From positions 310,001 through 374,000 of the forward strand of contig CAZDWC010000002.1 in the NCBI GenBank assembly GCA_964509075.1: a stretch of DNA of 64,000 bases. Direction: 5' to 3'. Position numbers and translations under genes: made by a program. Source of the DNA: UBA7239 sp964509075. GTDB taxonomy: Bacteria; Pseudomonadota; Gammaproteobacteria; Pseudomonadales; UBA7239. Positions 1 to 6,691 of the stretch are shown in pieces. The notes below the pieces were generated by a model that did no database searches, was not told the DNA's origin, and was given only the letters and a program-made list of their open reading frames with translations. The first letter of the stretch is position 1, and every line of letters starts with the position of its first letter.

Positions 1-406
1 TGGCTTTCGCATACTGCTTCATCATCGGTTCGAGCGAATCCACAGCTTTTGCGGTAAACGCATTGCGCACCACGCGGCGGTACTTGATGTGATCCGGCGG
101 GTCCATGTTGATGATCAGCTGGCGCATGATCTCGATGGCGGACGGGTCGTCACCGCCCGGCTGCGGATGGGCAAGGTTTTCGCTCGACGAAAACAGATCC
201 GGGTTCTTGGACACGAAGTCGAGATCGTCGCGCTTGGTCACCGCCCAGAAGCTGGTGTTGCGGATGGTGTCATCCTGCAAGGACACCGGGCATTTTTCGC
301 GCAGGGTCTTGAAGGCATCGAAGGGTACGCCCTTGCCCATGCGCTCGGGGTTCATCAGATCAAACTGGAACGGACATTTCTCGGTCATTGCGCTGTTATC
401 AACCAT
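1..406 (-). CDS. Cytochrome P450, N-terminal part (runs off window)
   Basis: The first 135 codons of a P450 are present; the heme-binding C-terminus lies outside the window. The translation begins MVDNSAMTEKCPFQFDL and contains the phrase MDPPDHIKYRRVV, the usual bacterial P450 N-terminal signature (xDPPxHxxxR), followed by the expected VRNAFTAKAV region. The ATG at 406 follows a GGGAG ribosome-binding site at good spacing. The gene is divergent from a TetR-family gene and the 88 bp between them hold a paired palindrome, so repression by that regulator is likely. The substrate cannot be told from this fragment; the neighbouring membrane hydroxylase hints at a lipid or terpenoid substrate (inference). 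Confidence 0.85.
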   Translation of the reverse strand, partial: MVDNSAMTEKCPFQFDLMNPERMGKGVPFDAFKTLREKCPVSLQDDTIRNTSFWAVTKRDDLDFVSKNPDLFSSSENLAHPQPGGDDPSAIEIMRQLIINMDPPDHIKYRRVVRNAFTAKAVDSLEPMMKQYAKA

Positions 407-434
407 TGGACTACTCTCCCGCCTTCAGATCGGT

Positions 435-485
435 GTAAATTACAGGCATGTAAATTACGCCGCCAAAGAAGTTACAGGCAAGTAA
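435..485. promoter_or_regulatory. Paired palindromic operator between P450 and tetR genes
   Basis: Two 14-bp elements, TTACAGGCATGTAA (440-453) and TTACAGGCAAGTAA (472-485), lie exactly 32 bp apart, close to three helical turns, so they would be on the same DNA face. The first sits inside a 24-bp imperfect palindrome (435-458) with GTAAATTACA and TGTAAATTAC arms. The second overlaps the leader of the TetR gene starting at 495. This placement in a divergent promoter region is typical of TetR operators, so autorepression plus repression of the P450 gene is inferred. Confidence 0.65.
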
Positions 486-494
486 GATATTGCG

Positions 495-1154
495 ATGAGT
501 CCATCCGGCAAGAGCACATCCAGCAAGAAAACATCCCGCGCGGCACGCCCGGCCAGCGGCCGTCCCGTGGGCAGCAACCGTGAAGCCACACTGGCGCGGC
601 TGTTGCCGGCTGCGCGCCAGCACTTCGCCGAAAAGGGCTTTGCCCAGACCACGTTCAAGGATGTGGCCAGCAGCGTGGGGCTGACACACGCGGCGCTGTA
701 TGCCTATTTCGCCAACAAGATCGAGCTCTACCTGGCCACACTGGCCGATACACAGGCGCTGCTGCTGCCCGATTACCAGCGCGCCATCGAGCAGGGCACC
801 ACACTGCGCGAACGCATTGCCGGCATCCTGATGGCTTCAGCCGCCGCGCATGACCGCGACAGCTCCGTCACCGGTTTTCTCGCCGCCGTGCCTATCGAGA
901 TTCGCCGCCACCCTGAATTGCGCGAACACCTGCTGGCATCCGGCAACGAGGTGTTCAACGCCTTGCGTAACATGTTTGACGAAGCACGCCAGCGCGGCGA
1001 ATTGCAGACTGCCGCCAGCGACGAAGACCTGATTTCCGTTTTTCTCGGCAGCGGCGTCGGCGTTGCCCTGTTTCAGTACGGCATACAAAGTGAATCGCTC
1101 ACGCAGGCGATGCAGCTGTATGTGTCATTGATCGAGGGAGTGCTGTTGCGTTGA
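495..1154 (+). CDS. TetR/AcrR family transcriptional regulator
   Basis: A 219-residue protein of normal TetR size. After a basic, Ser/Lys-rich N-terminal tail, residues ~25-72 form the TetR DNA-binding domain: ARQHFAEKGFAQTTFKDVA, then SVGLTHAALYAYFANK, the recognition-helix region with the usual Y-x-Y-F-x-x-K ending. The remaining ~145 residues are the ligand-binding/dimer domain, which is too variable to name a ligand. It is divergent from a P450 gene and is followed 59 bp downstream by a membrane hydroxylase. The operator pair overlapping its leader implies autorepression. The ligand is probably a lipophilic substrate of the P450 (inference). Confidence 0.9.
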   Translation: MSPSGKSTSSKKTSRAARPASGRPVGSNREATLARLLPAARQHFAEKGFAQTTFKDVASSVGLTHAALYAYFANKIELYLATLADTQALLLPDYQRAIEQGTTLRERIAGILMASAAAHDRDSSVTGFLAAVPIEIRRHPELREHLLASGNEVFNALRNMFDEARQRGELQTAASDEDLISVFLGSGVGVALFQYGIQSESLTQAMQLYVSLIEGVLLR

Positions 1155-1213
1155 TGGCATGGGGCTGTTCATGCTAAAACAGCGCCAATAATGACAATAA
1201 GAGGGCATTCCCC

Positions 1214-1942
1214 ATGCAATCGAGTGCGCTGCAACCTCTGTGGGATTTCTTCCTGCAGCATTTCGGTGTGGAAGGAATTGCCAACCCGGCTTACTTGCTC
1301 ACAGCGGTTGTGATCGGCATTTATTTGCCGGGCATCGTGTTTTCCATTGTGGATGTGTTCATCACCAGGCGGCTCACGCTGAAGGAATGCTGGGCGGTGT
1401 ATTGGCGAGCGATGAAGTGGTACGGCTCGCTGTATCTGGTTGCGATGCCGCTGTTGCTGCTGTTCCCGTTTCCATTGCTACAGAACATTCCGCAAGAAGC
1501 GCCAAGCGTGTTTGAGTTCTGCAGGGACCTGCTGTTCTACTTCCTGCTCGGTGATTTCGTTTCCTATTTCTGGCACCGTTTTGAGCACCAGTGGCGCTGG
1601 TATATGAAAAACGTGCACTACTATCACCACATTGATTCACCACCGCTGTCGATCTGGACAGCGATGGTGGTGCATCCGATAGAAGGTGCGACAGTGTTCA
1701 TCTGTTTTCATCTATACGGAATCCTGTTCCCCATTCACCCACTGACTTTCGGTATCGCAGCATTTGCCGTTACGGCAGTCAACATGATCACGCATTGCAA
1801 TTACCGCCTGCCCGTATATGACTGGTTTTTTGCCACCGCGCGCTGCCACGACATCCACCACGCCAGCCGCAACCCGAAAAACATTTCCGTCATGCTCTCG
1901 GTCTGTGATCGCCTGTTCGGCACCTTCCATAAGGTTCCATAA
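1214..1942 (+). CDS. Fatty acid hydroxylase / sterol desaturase superfamily membrane protein
   Basis: A 242-residue polytopic membrane protein. It carries the di-iron histidine boxes of the fatty-acid hydroxylase superfamily: HRFEH (HX3H), then HYYHH (HX2HH), an isolated HPIEG, and CHDIHH (HX2HH) near the C-terminus. Hydrophobic segments lie at ~25-45, ~70-95, ~110-125 and ~160-195. Family members use O2 and a non-heme di-iron centre at the inner membrane to hydroxylate or desaturate lipids, sterols or carotenoids. The substrate here is unknown. Its position behind tetR and near a P450 suggests an oxidative lipid-modifying locus. A GAGGG ribosome-binding site precedes the ATG. Confidence 0.88.
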   Translation: MQSSALQPLWDFFLQHFGVEGIANPAYLLTAVVIGIYLPGIVFSIVDVFITRRLTLKECWAVYWRAMKWYGSLYLVAMPLLLLFPFPLLQNIPQEAPSVFEFCRDLLFYFLLGDFVSYFWHRFEHQWRWYMKNVHYYHHIDSPPLSIWTAMVVHPIEGATVFICFHLYGILFPIHPLTFGIAAFAVTAVNMITHCNYRLPVYDWFFATARCHDIHHASRNPKNISVMLSVCDRLFGTFHKVP

Positions 1943-1975
1943 AAATGGCTTCCAGATGAGAACAAGCCGCGCACC

Positions 1976-2845
1976 ATGATCACTGCCAAAAAAATCCGCA
2001 ACTTGCCTGTCAGCGCAGCGAGCGGTCTGGTGATCAACGGCAAGCGTTTTTATGTGATCGCCGATGATGCGCTGCATCTCAGCGTTTTCTCATTCGATGA
2101 CAACGCTTTTTTACAGCAATTGCGTTTGCGCGATGGTGAATTGCCCACCGAAAAATCCGCACGCAAAAAAAAGAAACCGGATTTCGAAGCACTGGTGCAA
2201 CTGCCACCGCAAGCCGCGTTTGCACACGGCGCTTTGCTCGCACTCGGCTCCGGCTCCAAAAGCAACCGGCAACAGGGCGTGCTCATCCCCTTCCAGCCCG
2301 ATGGCGCGCTGTCGACTAATACCCTCGCACTGGATCTCGCGCCGCTTTACGCCGCACTGCCGTTTGCCGATACCAACATCGAAGGCGCCGTTATCTGCGA
2401 TGAAAAACTCGTCTTGTTGCAACGCGGCAATCAACAGCATCAACAGAGCGCCCTGGTAATCCTGCAGGAAAATTCTGTAGGGGCGCGATTTATCGCGCCC
2501 AATCACGTTGCCGCGCCCAATCCCATCATCGTTCCCTGTAGCTTGCCGATGATTGATAGCTGCCCACTCGGCTTCACCGATGGCCTCTGCCTGCCCAACG
2601 GCAACATAATCTTTTCGGCTGTCGCCGAAGCCACCGACGACAGCTACCAAGACGGCGCCTGCCTCGGCGCCGCCATCGGCGAGATCACCCTGCGAGGGGA
2701 GTTGCTGCGCTGTGAATGGCTCAGTGAGCCGCACAAGATTGAAGGCATTGCACTGGGCGCAGAAGGCACCAGCCTGTATGCCGTGACTGATGCGGATGAT
2801 CCGGCTGTGCCGGCGCAATTGTTGTTGCTGGAGGGTTGGCAATAA
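1976..2845 (+). CDS. Conserved hypothetical protein, DUF6929-like beta-propeller
   Basis: A 289-residue soluble protein without a signal peptide. Blocks such as ASGLVINGKRFYVIADD, NIEGAVICDEKLVLLQRGN, GFTDGLCLPNGNIIFSAVAE and KIEGIALGAEGTSLYAVTD recur as short strands followed by loops, which suggests a beta-propeller of the phytase-like/SdiA-regulated esterase kind; I associate it with DUF6929 from memory only. The function is unknown. Residues ~167-177 are encoded by a GTAGGGGCGCG palindromic repeat (2477-2500), so the gene appears to have absorbed a repeat insertion without losing its frame. It precedes the methyltransferase gene by 85 bp. Confidence 0.6.
   Translation: MITAKKIRNLPVSAASGLVINGKRFYVIADDALHLSVFSFDDNAFLQQLRLRDGELPTEKSARKKKKPDFEALVQLPPQAAFAHGALLALGSGSKSNRQQGVLIPFQPDGALSTNTLALDLAPLYAALPFADTNIEGAVICDEKLVLLQRGNQQHQQSALVILQENSVGARFIAPNHVAAPNPIIVPCSLPMIDSCPLGFTDGLCLPNGNIIFSAVAEATDDSYQDGACLGAAIGEITLRGELLRCEWLSEPHKIEGIALGAEGTSLYAVTDADDPAVPAQLLLLEGWQ
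2477..2500 (+). repeat. 24-bp palindromic repeat inside a coding sequence (family A)
   Basis: GTAGGGGCGCGATTTATC followed by GCGCCC forms a hairpin with GGGCGCGAT/ATCGCGCCC arms. A second copy with compensating base changes on both arms (GGGCGCAAT/ATTGCGCCC) lies at 5952-5975 in the opposite orientation. Paired changes that preserve the stem argue for a mobile or structural REP-like element. Here it is read in frame as part of the DUF6929-like protein. Confidence 0.75.
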
Positions 2846-2865
2846 CACTGTACAAAAATACAGAT
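2846..2865. promoter_or_regulatory. LexA-like box (CTGT-N8-ACAG)
   Basis: CTGTACAAAAATACAG occupies 2848-2863. It matches the gammaproteobacterial LexA half-sites CTGT and ACAG at the canonical 8-bp spacing, with an A/T-rich centre and the extended CTGTA/TACAG symmetry. It starts three bases after the stop of the previous gene and 65-85 bp before the methyltransferase-HNH start. A possible promoter with -35 TTGGCA (2836-2841) and -10 TACAGA (2859-2864, 17-bp spacing) would be covered by it. The alternative is an operator for the HTH domain of the gene itself. Confidence 0.5.
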
Positions 2866-2870
2866 TCTGC

Positions 2871-2899
2871 TTTTCAATGGGATGAATTGCGGACATAAT
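2871..2899 (+). promoter_or_regulatory. Candidate sigma-70 promoter for the methyltransferase-HNH gene
   Basis: A TTTTCA -35-like hexamer (2871-2876) and a CATAAT -10-like hexamer (2894-2899) are separated by 17 bp. Transcription would start about 25 bp before the ATG at 2931. The LexA-like palindrome lies just upstream of this -35. The hexamers are read by eye and neither is a perfect match. Confidence 0.35.
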
Positions 2900-2930
2900 G
2901 CCCGCTTGAAGTCCCAATAGCAGGCCAGCC

Positions 2931-4982
2931 ATGCAAGCCACCACTCCTTACGCCGTTCTGAAGGAAGCTCGCTCGCGATTCAGTCAGCGCGAAATTGCCG
3001 AGGCGCTGTCCGTGGACGTCAAAACCGTGCGCCGCTGGGAATTGCGCGAAAACGATCCCCCTCCGTATGTGGTGGATGCTATACGCCAGCGTCTGTTGCC
3101 ACTCGGCAGTGGCCGCAGCGATGCGGCTTTTACCTTTATTGATCTGTTTGCCGGCATCGGCGGCATCCGCATGGGGTTCGAACAGCAGGGGGGGCATTGT
3201 GTCTTCACCAGCGAATGGAATCCGTTTGCCGTGAAAACCTACATGGAAAACTATCCGCCTGATGCTTCGCACATGTTCGCCGGTGACATCACTGCGGTTG
3301 ATGCCGATGATGTTCCGGATCACGACGTATTGTTGGCCGGCTTTCCGTGCCAGCCGTTCAGCATTGCCGGTGTGTCGAAGAAAAATGCACTTGGACGTCC
3401 GCACGGTTTCGAATGCACCACACAGGGCACTCTGTTTTTTGATGTAGCAAGAATCATTGCCAGAAAAAAACCGAAGGCGTTCCTGCTGGAGAACGTGAAA
3501 AATCTTCTGTCACACGACAAGGGCAATACCTTCCGGGTGATTCTGCAAACCCTCCGCGAAGAGCTGGGTTACAACGTTCAGTATCGCGTGATTGATGGAC
3601 AACATTTCGTGCCGCAACACCGTGAGCGGATCATCATTGTCGGCTTCCGTGATGATTGCGGTTTTTCGTTCGATGATCTGGAATTACCGAAAAGCGGGCC
3701 GTGTATGTCCTCGATTCTTCACCCGGAAGATGGTTCGGAAACTGTCGAAGAGCCTTACACCTCAGGTGCGCTGGGCAAGGTGAACAGCAAATACACGCTC
3801 ACGCCACGGCTATGGGAATATCTGCAGGCATATGCGGAAAAGCATCGCGCTGCCGGTAATGGTTTCGGCTTCGGCATGGTGAATGGCGAGAGCGTCGCCC
3901 GCACACTGTCGGCCCGTTATTACAAGGACGGCTCGGAAATACTCGTCCAGCAGAAACGCAAACGCCCGCGCCGACTCACCCCGCGCGAGTGCGCAAGACT
4001 GATGGGCTTTCCGGATACCTTCAAAATTCCGGTGAGCGATACACAGGCTTACCAGTTATTTGCCCATGCCGCTGTGGTGCCAATGATTTCTGAAGTTGCT
4101 AAGATGCTGGCTTCAGCAATCACAAAGGAGCAGGCACGCAAGGCCGCACAGCCTGAAGTGCCACGATCAATCATGTCTTCAGGAAAATGGACTAAAGAGC
4201 AAGTCAAATTAGCATTCCATCTGTATTGCCAACTGCCATACGGACGAATACACAGCAGAAATCCTGAAATCATTGAGCTTGCTGCCCTCTTGGGCAGAAC
4301 ACCAAGTGCGTTAGCAATGAAAATGCTCAATCTGGCCAGTCTTGATCCTGTAATTACCAATAGCGGGAGATCTGGATTGGGGAATGCATCTTCTCTCGAC
4401 AAGTTGGTATGGGATGAATTTCATGCTGACTGGGAGCTGCTTGCAACAGAATGCGAAATTATCAAGTGCTCGCTTTTGGGTGATATTTCAACGGGCGGCA
4501 CACAAAAGGAAATTGAAGACGAAGAAACTATTTATATTCCTGAGGACTATACAGGAGAAACAAAGCAGGTTGTTACGCAGCAACGCATAAAGCAGCACTT
4601 CTTCAGGCGATCTGTGCTAAGCAGCTACGGAGGACGCTGCTGCATGTCTGGTGTGTCTGATTCGAGAATGTTGATTGCTAGCCATATTGTGCCTTGGAGC
4701 AAGGATAAGGCAAACAGGCTAAATCCGAGCAATGGCTTATGCCTTTCTGCAATACATGACAAAGCTTTTGATAAGGGGCTAATTTCATTAACAAACGACA
4801 TGAGAGTTATAGTTTCAGAAGAATTAATAAAAAGCGATAACAAGTTTATTGTCGATACTTTTTCATCTATTTCTGGAAGAAGGATTGAAATTCCCGAAAA
4901 GTTTATTCCGGGAGTTGATTTTATTTCTAGACATAGAGATGAGATTTTTGTTGATAGTATAAAACTTTATTCTTATGGATAA
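2931..4982 (+). CDS. HTH - cytosine-5 DNA methyltransferase - HNH nuclease fusion protein
   Basis: One uninterrupted 683-residue frame carries three modules. Residues ~8-50 are an XRE-like helix-turn-helix (SQREIAEALSVDVKTVRRWE). Residues ~68-395 are a C5-cytosine methyltransferase: motif I DLFAGIGG (D71), motif IV GFPCQPFS with catalytic Cys140, motif VI ENV (E187), motif VIII QHRER (Q229-R233), a target-recognition region, motif IX PRRLTPREC (~345), and motif X with the usual Gly-Asn replaced by Ala378-His379. From Met415 (nt 4173) the protein resembles free-standing HNH nucleases: WTKEQVKLAFHLYCQLPYG, then the HNH core H585 (ASHIVPWS), N601 (NGLCL) and H609 (HDKAFD). The HNH part is visibly more AT-rich than the methyltransferase part. 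Methylation and cleavage by one chain would make a compact restriction-modification enzyme (inference); the target sequence is unknown. Confidence 0.85.
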   Translation: MQATTPYAVLKEARSRFSQREIAEALSVDVKTVRRWELRENDPPPYVVDAIRQRLLPLGSGRSDAAFTFIDLFAGIGGIRMGFEQQGGHCVFTSEWNPFAVKTYMENYPPDASHMFAGDITAVDADDVPDHDVLLAGFPCQPFSIAGVSKKNALGRPHGFECTTQGTLFFDVARIIARKKPKAFLLENVKNLLSHDKGNTFRVILQTLREELGYNVQYRVIDGQHFVPQHRERIIIVGFRDDCGFSFDDLELPKSGPCMSSILHPEDGSETVEEPYTSGALGKVNSKYTLTPRLWEYLQAYAEKHRAAGNGFGFGMVNGESVARTLSARYYKDGSEILVQQKRKRPRRLTPRECARLMGFPDTFKIPVSDTQAYQLFAHAAVVPMISEVAKMLASAITKEQARKAAQPEVPRSIMSSGKWTKEQVKLAFHLYCQLPYGRIHSRNPEIIELAALLGRTPSALAMKMLNLASLDPVITNSGRSGLGNASSLDKLVWDEFHADWELLATECEIIKCSLLGDISTGGTQKEIEDEETIYIPEDYTGETKQVVTQQRIKQHFFRRSVLSSYGGRCCMSGVSDSRMLIASHIVPWSKDKANRLNPSNGLCLSAIHDKAFDKGLISLTNDMRVIVSEELIKSDNKFIVDTFSSISGRRIEIPEKFIPGVDFISRHRDEIFVDSIKLYSYG

Positions 4983-5347
4983 TGCGAATGATAAGAATGC
5001 ATGAAGATGTTTTTTACTCTTACTTTTCCCCTTACAAACATCCTGAGTCAAAATTTGACAGCTGGGGAGGTTTGGGTATAGAGACATTTGGCAGCGACCT
5101 GTCTTTGATGAGAAAACTGGATAAGGAATATGTCTGGACGGTAATAGATGGTTGCGACGACAACAGTCAATGGATAATTACAGGATTTCATCATGTAAAC
5201 AGGATTTGTTATCTTGTCACGAAAAAACCTCATCTATGGATAGATGTTGAGTTTCGAATATCAAGTTCATCATTGACAGATCTCGGATTAAAAAGGCAAT
5301 TATCTAAGCTAGACAAAATACACCATTCAAATGAATTTTTTAAATGA
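4982..5347 (+). CDS. Small hypothetical protein coupled to the methyltransferase-HNH gene
   Basis: A 121-residue protein I do not recognise. Its ATG shares one base with the upstream stop (TAATG), so translation is almost certainly coupled. In-frame ATGs at 4988 and 4997 are alternative starts. It has no signal peptide or membrane segment. Aromatic and charged residues are frequent (YFSPYKHPESKFDSWGG, WTVIDGCDD, HLWIDVEF) and no catalytic motif is visible. The DNA is strongly AT-rich, like the HNH end of the preceding gene, which suggests both arrived together. A role as accessory, specificity or protective subunit of the restriction-modification unit is inference from position only. Confidence 0.7.
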   Translation: MRMIRMHEDVFYSYFSPYKHPESKFDSWGGLGIETFGSDLSLMRKLDKEYVWTVIDGCDDNSQWIITGFHHVNRICYLVTKKPHLWIDVEFRISSSSLTDLGLKRQLSKLDKIHHSNEFFK

Positions 5348-5406
5348 TAATATACATTTTATTTCACAATTAAATTAATTAATTTTTTAAGAAGTGGGTG
5401 GTTTAG

Positions 5407-5423
5407 GGTCAAATTCAATGACC
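5407..5423. promoter_or_regulatory. Inverted repeat upstream of vsr
   Basis: GGTCA-AATTCAA-TGACC is a perfect 5-bp inverted repeat with a 7-bp spacer in the 150-bp AT-rich gap between the small hypothetical gene and vsr. It could be an operator for the HTH of the methyltransferase protein or chance symmetry. No clear promoter hexamers were seen beside it. Confidence 0.25.
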
Positions 5424-5497
5424 TCCCAGCTCTTTACACCTCGACAGAAGATATCGAGTTAATCAACCGTTAGTGATGTTAATCGGAAACCAACCAT

Positions 5498-5962
5498 GTG
5501 ACTGATGTGGTCGACAAACCAACCCGCTCCCGTATGATGTCGGGCATTCATGGCAAGGACACTCGTCCCGAGTTAGTGGTGCGCAAGTTGTTGCATGGTC
5601 TGGGTTTCCGTTACCGCTTGCAAGGCAAGGGGATACCAGGCAGGCCAGATCTCGTATTCCCTAAATACGCAGCCCTGATCCAGGTGCAAGGCTGTTTCTG
5701 GCACGGGCATAAATGTCATCTGTTCAAAATGCCATCCACCTGGACTGAGTTCTGGCGTGAAAAAATCAATTCCAATATCGCCCGCGACAGGAAGAATATT
5801 GTCGCGTGCCGAAAGCTTGGCTGGAAAACATTGGTGGTATGGGAATGCGCCATCAAGGGCAAGACGCGATTGCCGCCCGAAGAGCTGGCGGCCGTTATGC
5901 AGAATTGGTTGTTGTATGACGATCAGGATGCGGAAATTTTCGGTAGGCCAAGGGCGCAATAA
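5498..5962 (+). CDS. vsr: Very short patch repair (Vsr) mismatch endonuclease
   Basis: A 154-residue Vsr homologue of normal length, starting with GTG. It opens with TRSRMMSGIHGKDTRPEL, the standard Vsr N-terminal block. The catalytic core PGRPDLVFPKY...QGCFWHGHKC places Asp51 and His69 at the same positions as the catalytic residues of E. coli Vsr; the later FWREKI and LGWKTLVVWECAI blocks are also conserved. Vsr nicks beside the T of T:G mismatches created by deamination of 5-methylcytosine, so its linkage to a C5-methyltransferase fits. The last codons and the TAA stop are supplied by a palindromic repeat (5952-5975), so the C-terminus may have been altered by that insertion. Confidence 0.95.
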   Translation: MTDVVDKPTRSRMMSGIHGKDTRPELVVRKLLHGLGFRYRLQGKGIPGRPDLVFPKYAALIQVQGCFWHGHKCHLFKMPSTWTEFWREKINSNIARDRKNIVACRKLGWKTLVVWECAIKGKTRLPPEELAAVMQNWLLYDDQDAEIFGRPRAQ

Positions 5963-5975
5963 ATTGCGCCCCTAC
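5952..5975 (-). repeat. Second copy of palindromic repeat family A, overlapping the vsr stop
   Basis: Read on the minus strand this is GTAGGGGCGCAATTTATT plus GCGCCC, matching the 2477-2500 copy except for one compensated stem pair. It overlaps the final codons and stop codon of vsr (stop 5960-5962). It could also serve as a weak hairpin after the gene, but no U-tract follows. Confidence 0.75.
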
Positions 5976-6043
5976 GCTTATGCTACATATGGGTGCGGTG
6001 ACTGTATCGGATTGCATACCACATGGAAGCAAGCTGGTAGCTC

Positions 6044-6685
6044 TTAATACTGCACAATCGGCGCTTTATGCCGCCAGGTATCGTCTTGCAACATGCCGAG
6101 CATGGCATGAGCGCAATCGGCAAAAGTGATTTTGGACATGCCGCTGAAGCGGTGGTAGCCGAGGCGATATTTTTCCTTGCGCGGCCCCTTGCCCATTTGC
6201 AGCGGGCGGATGCCGTACCAGTTCACATCTTTATTTTGCAGCAGTAACGCGAGCTGGTGTTCCTTGTCGCTGTGGCGATGTTTCAAAAAGGTTTCTGAAT
6301 ACCAGCGCACGAATTTCGCACCGAAGCTGATCTGGTCTTCCGGCAAAAAGTTGCTGCCGCCGCCGCACCAGACCAGGCGCGGGATATTCTGTTCGCGCAT
6401 CACTTGCAGGATGTGGCGGGTAACGTCGGTGCACAGATCCGGCGGCGAGGTTTTTTCGTCCACGCCGATGGCAAACAGAACGGCTTCAGTGCCGGTTGGC
6501 AGTGCGCGGCGCACATCGTCGATGTTCAATGCATCGCCCTGCACCACAGTGATTTTTTCACGCAGCGCCTGTGGCAGTTTTGCCGGTGTGCGCGCCAGCA
6601 CGGTGATCTCGTGCCCCGCAGCGAGCGCTTGCTGCAGGCATTCACTGCCGAGGCCGCCAGTAGAGCCGAAAAGTGTGATTTTCAT
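6044..6685 (-). CDS. NAD(P)-binding Rossmann protein (atypical SDR, NmrA-like)
   Basis: A 213-residue protein with an N-terminal dinucleotide-binding motif MKITLFGSTGGLGSE (GxTGGLG type), then LARTPAKLP and VVQGDALN, the pattern of NmrA-like/SDR_a5 proteins that bind NAD(P)H. The region AVLFAIG marks the end of the fourth strand. The catalytic Tyr-x3-Lys of classical SDRs is not evident, so it may be a reductase of uncertain substrate or a redox sensor. It lies 6 bp after a GST gene on the same strand, which suggests a two-gene operon connected with electrophile or redox handling (inference). Confidence 0.8.
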   Translation of the reverse strand: MKITLFGSTGGLGSECLQQALAAGHEITVLARTPAKLPQALREKITVVQGDALNIDDVRRALPTGTEAVLFAIGVDEKTSPPDLCTDVTRHILQVMREQNIPRLVWCGGGSNFLPEDQISFGAKFVRWYSETFLKHRHSDKEHQLALLLQNKDVNWYGIRPLQMGKGPRKEKYRLGYHRFSGMSKITFADCAHAMLGMLQDDTWRHKAPIVQY

Positions 6686-6691
6686 GGTTGA

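Noticed and set aside
2111..2944. 277-codon minus-strand frame opposite the DUF6929-like gene
   Set aside because: Runs through the intergenic promoter region, has no ribosome-binding site and no motif; the plus-strand gene has better coding character.
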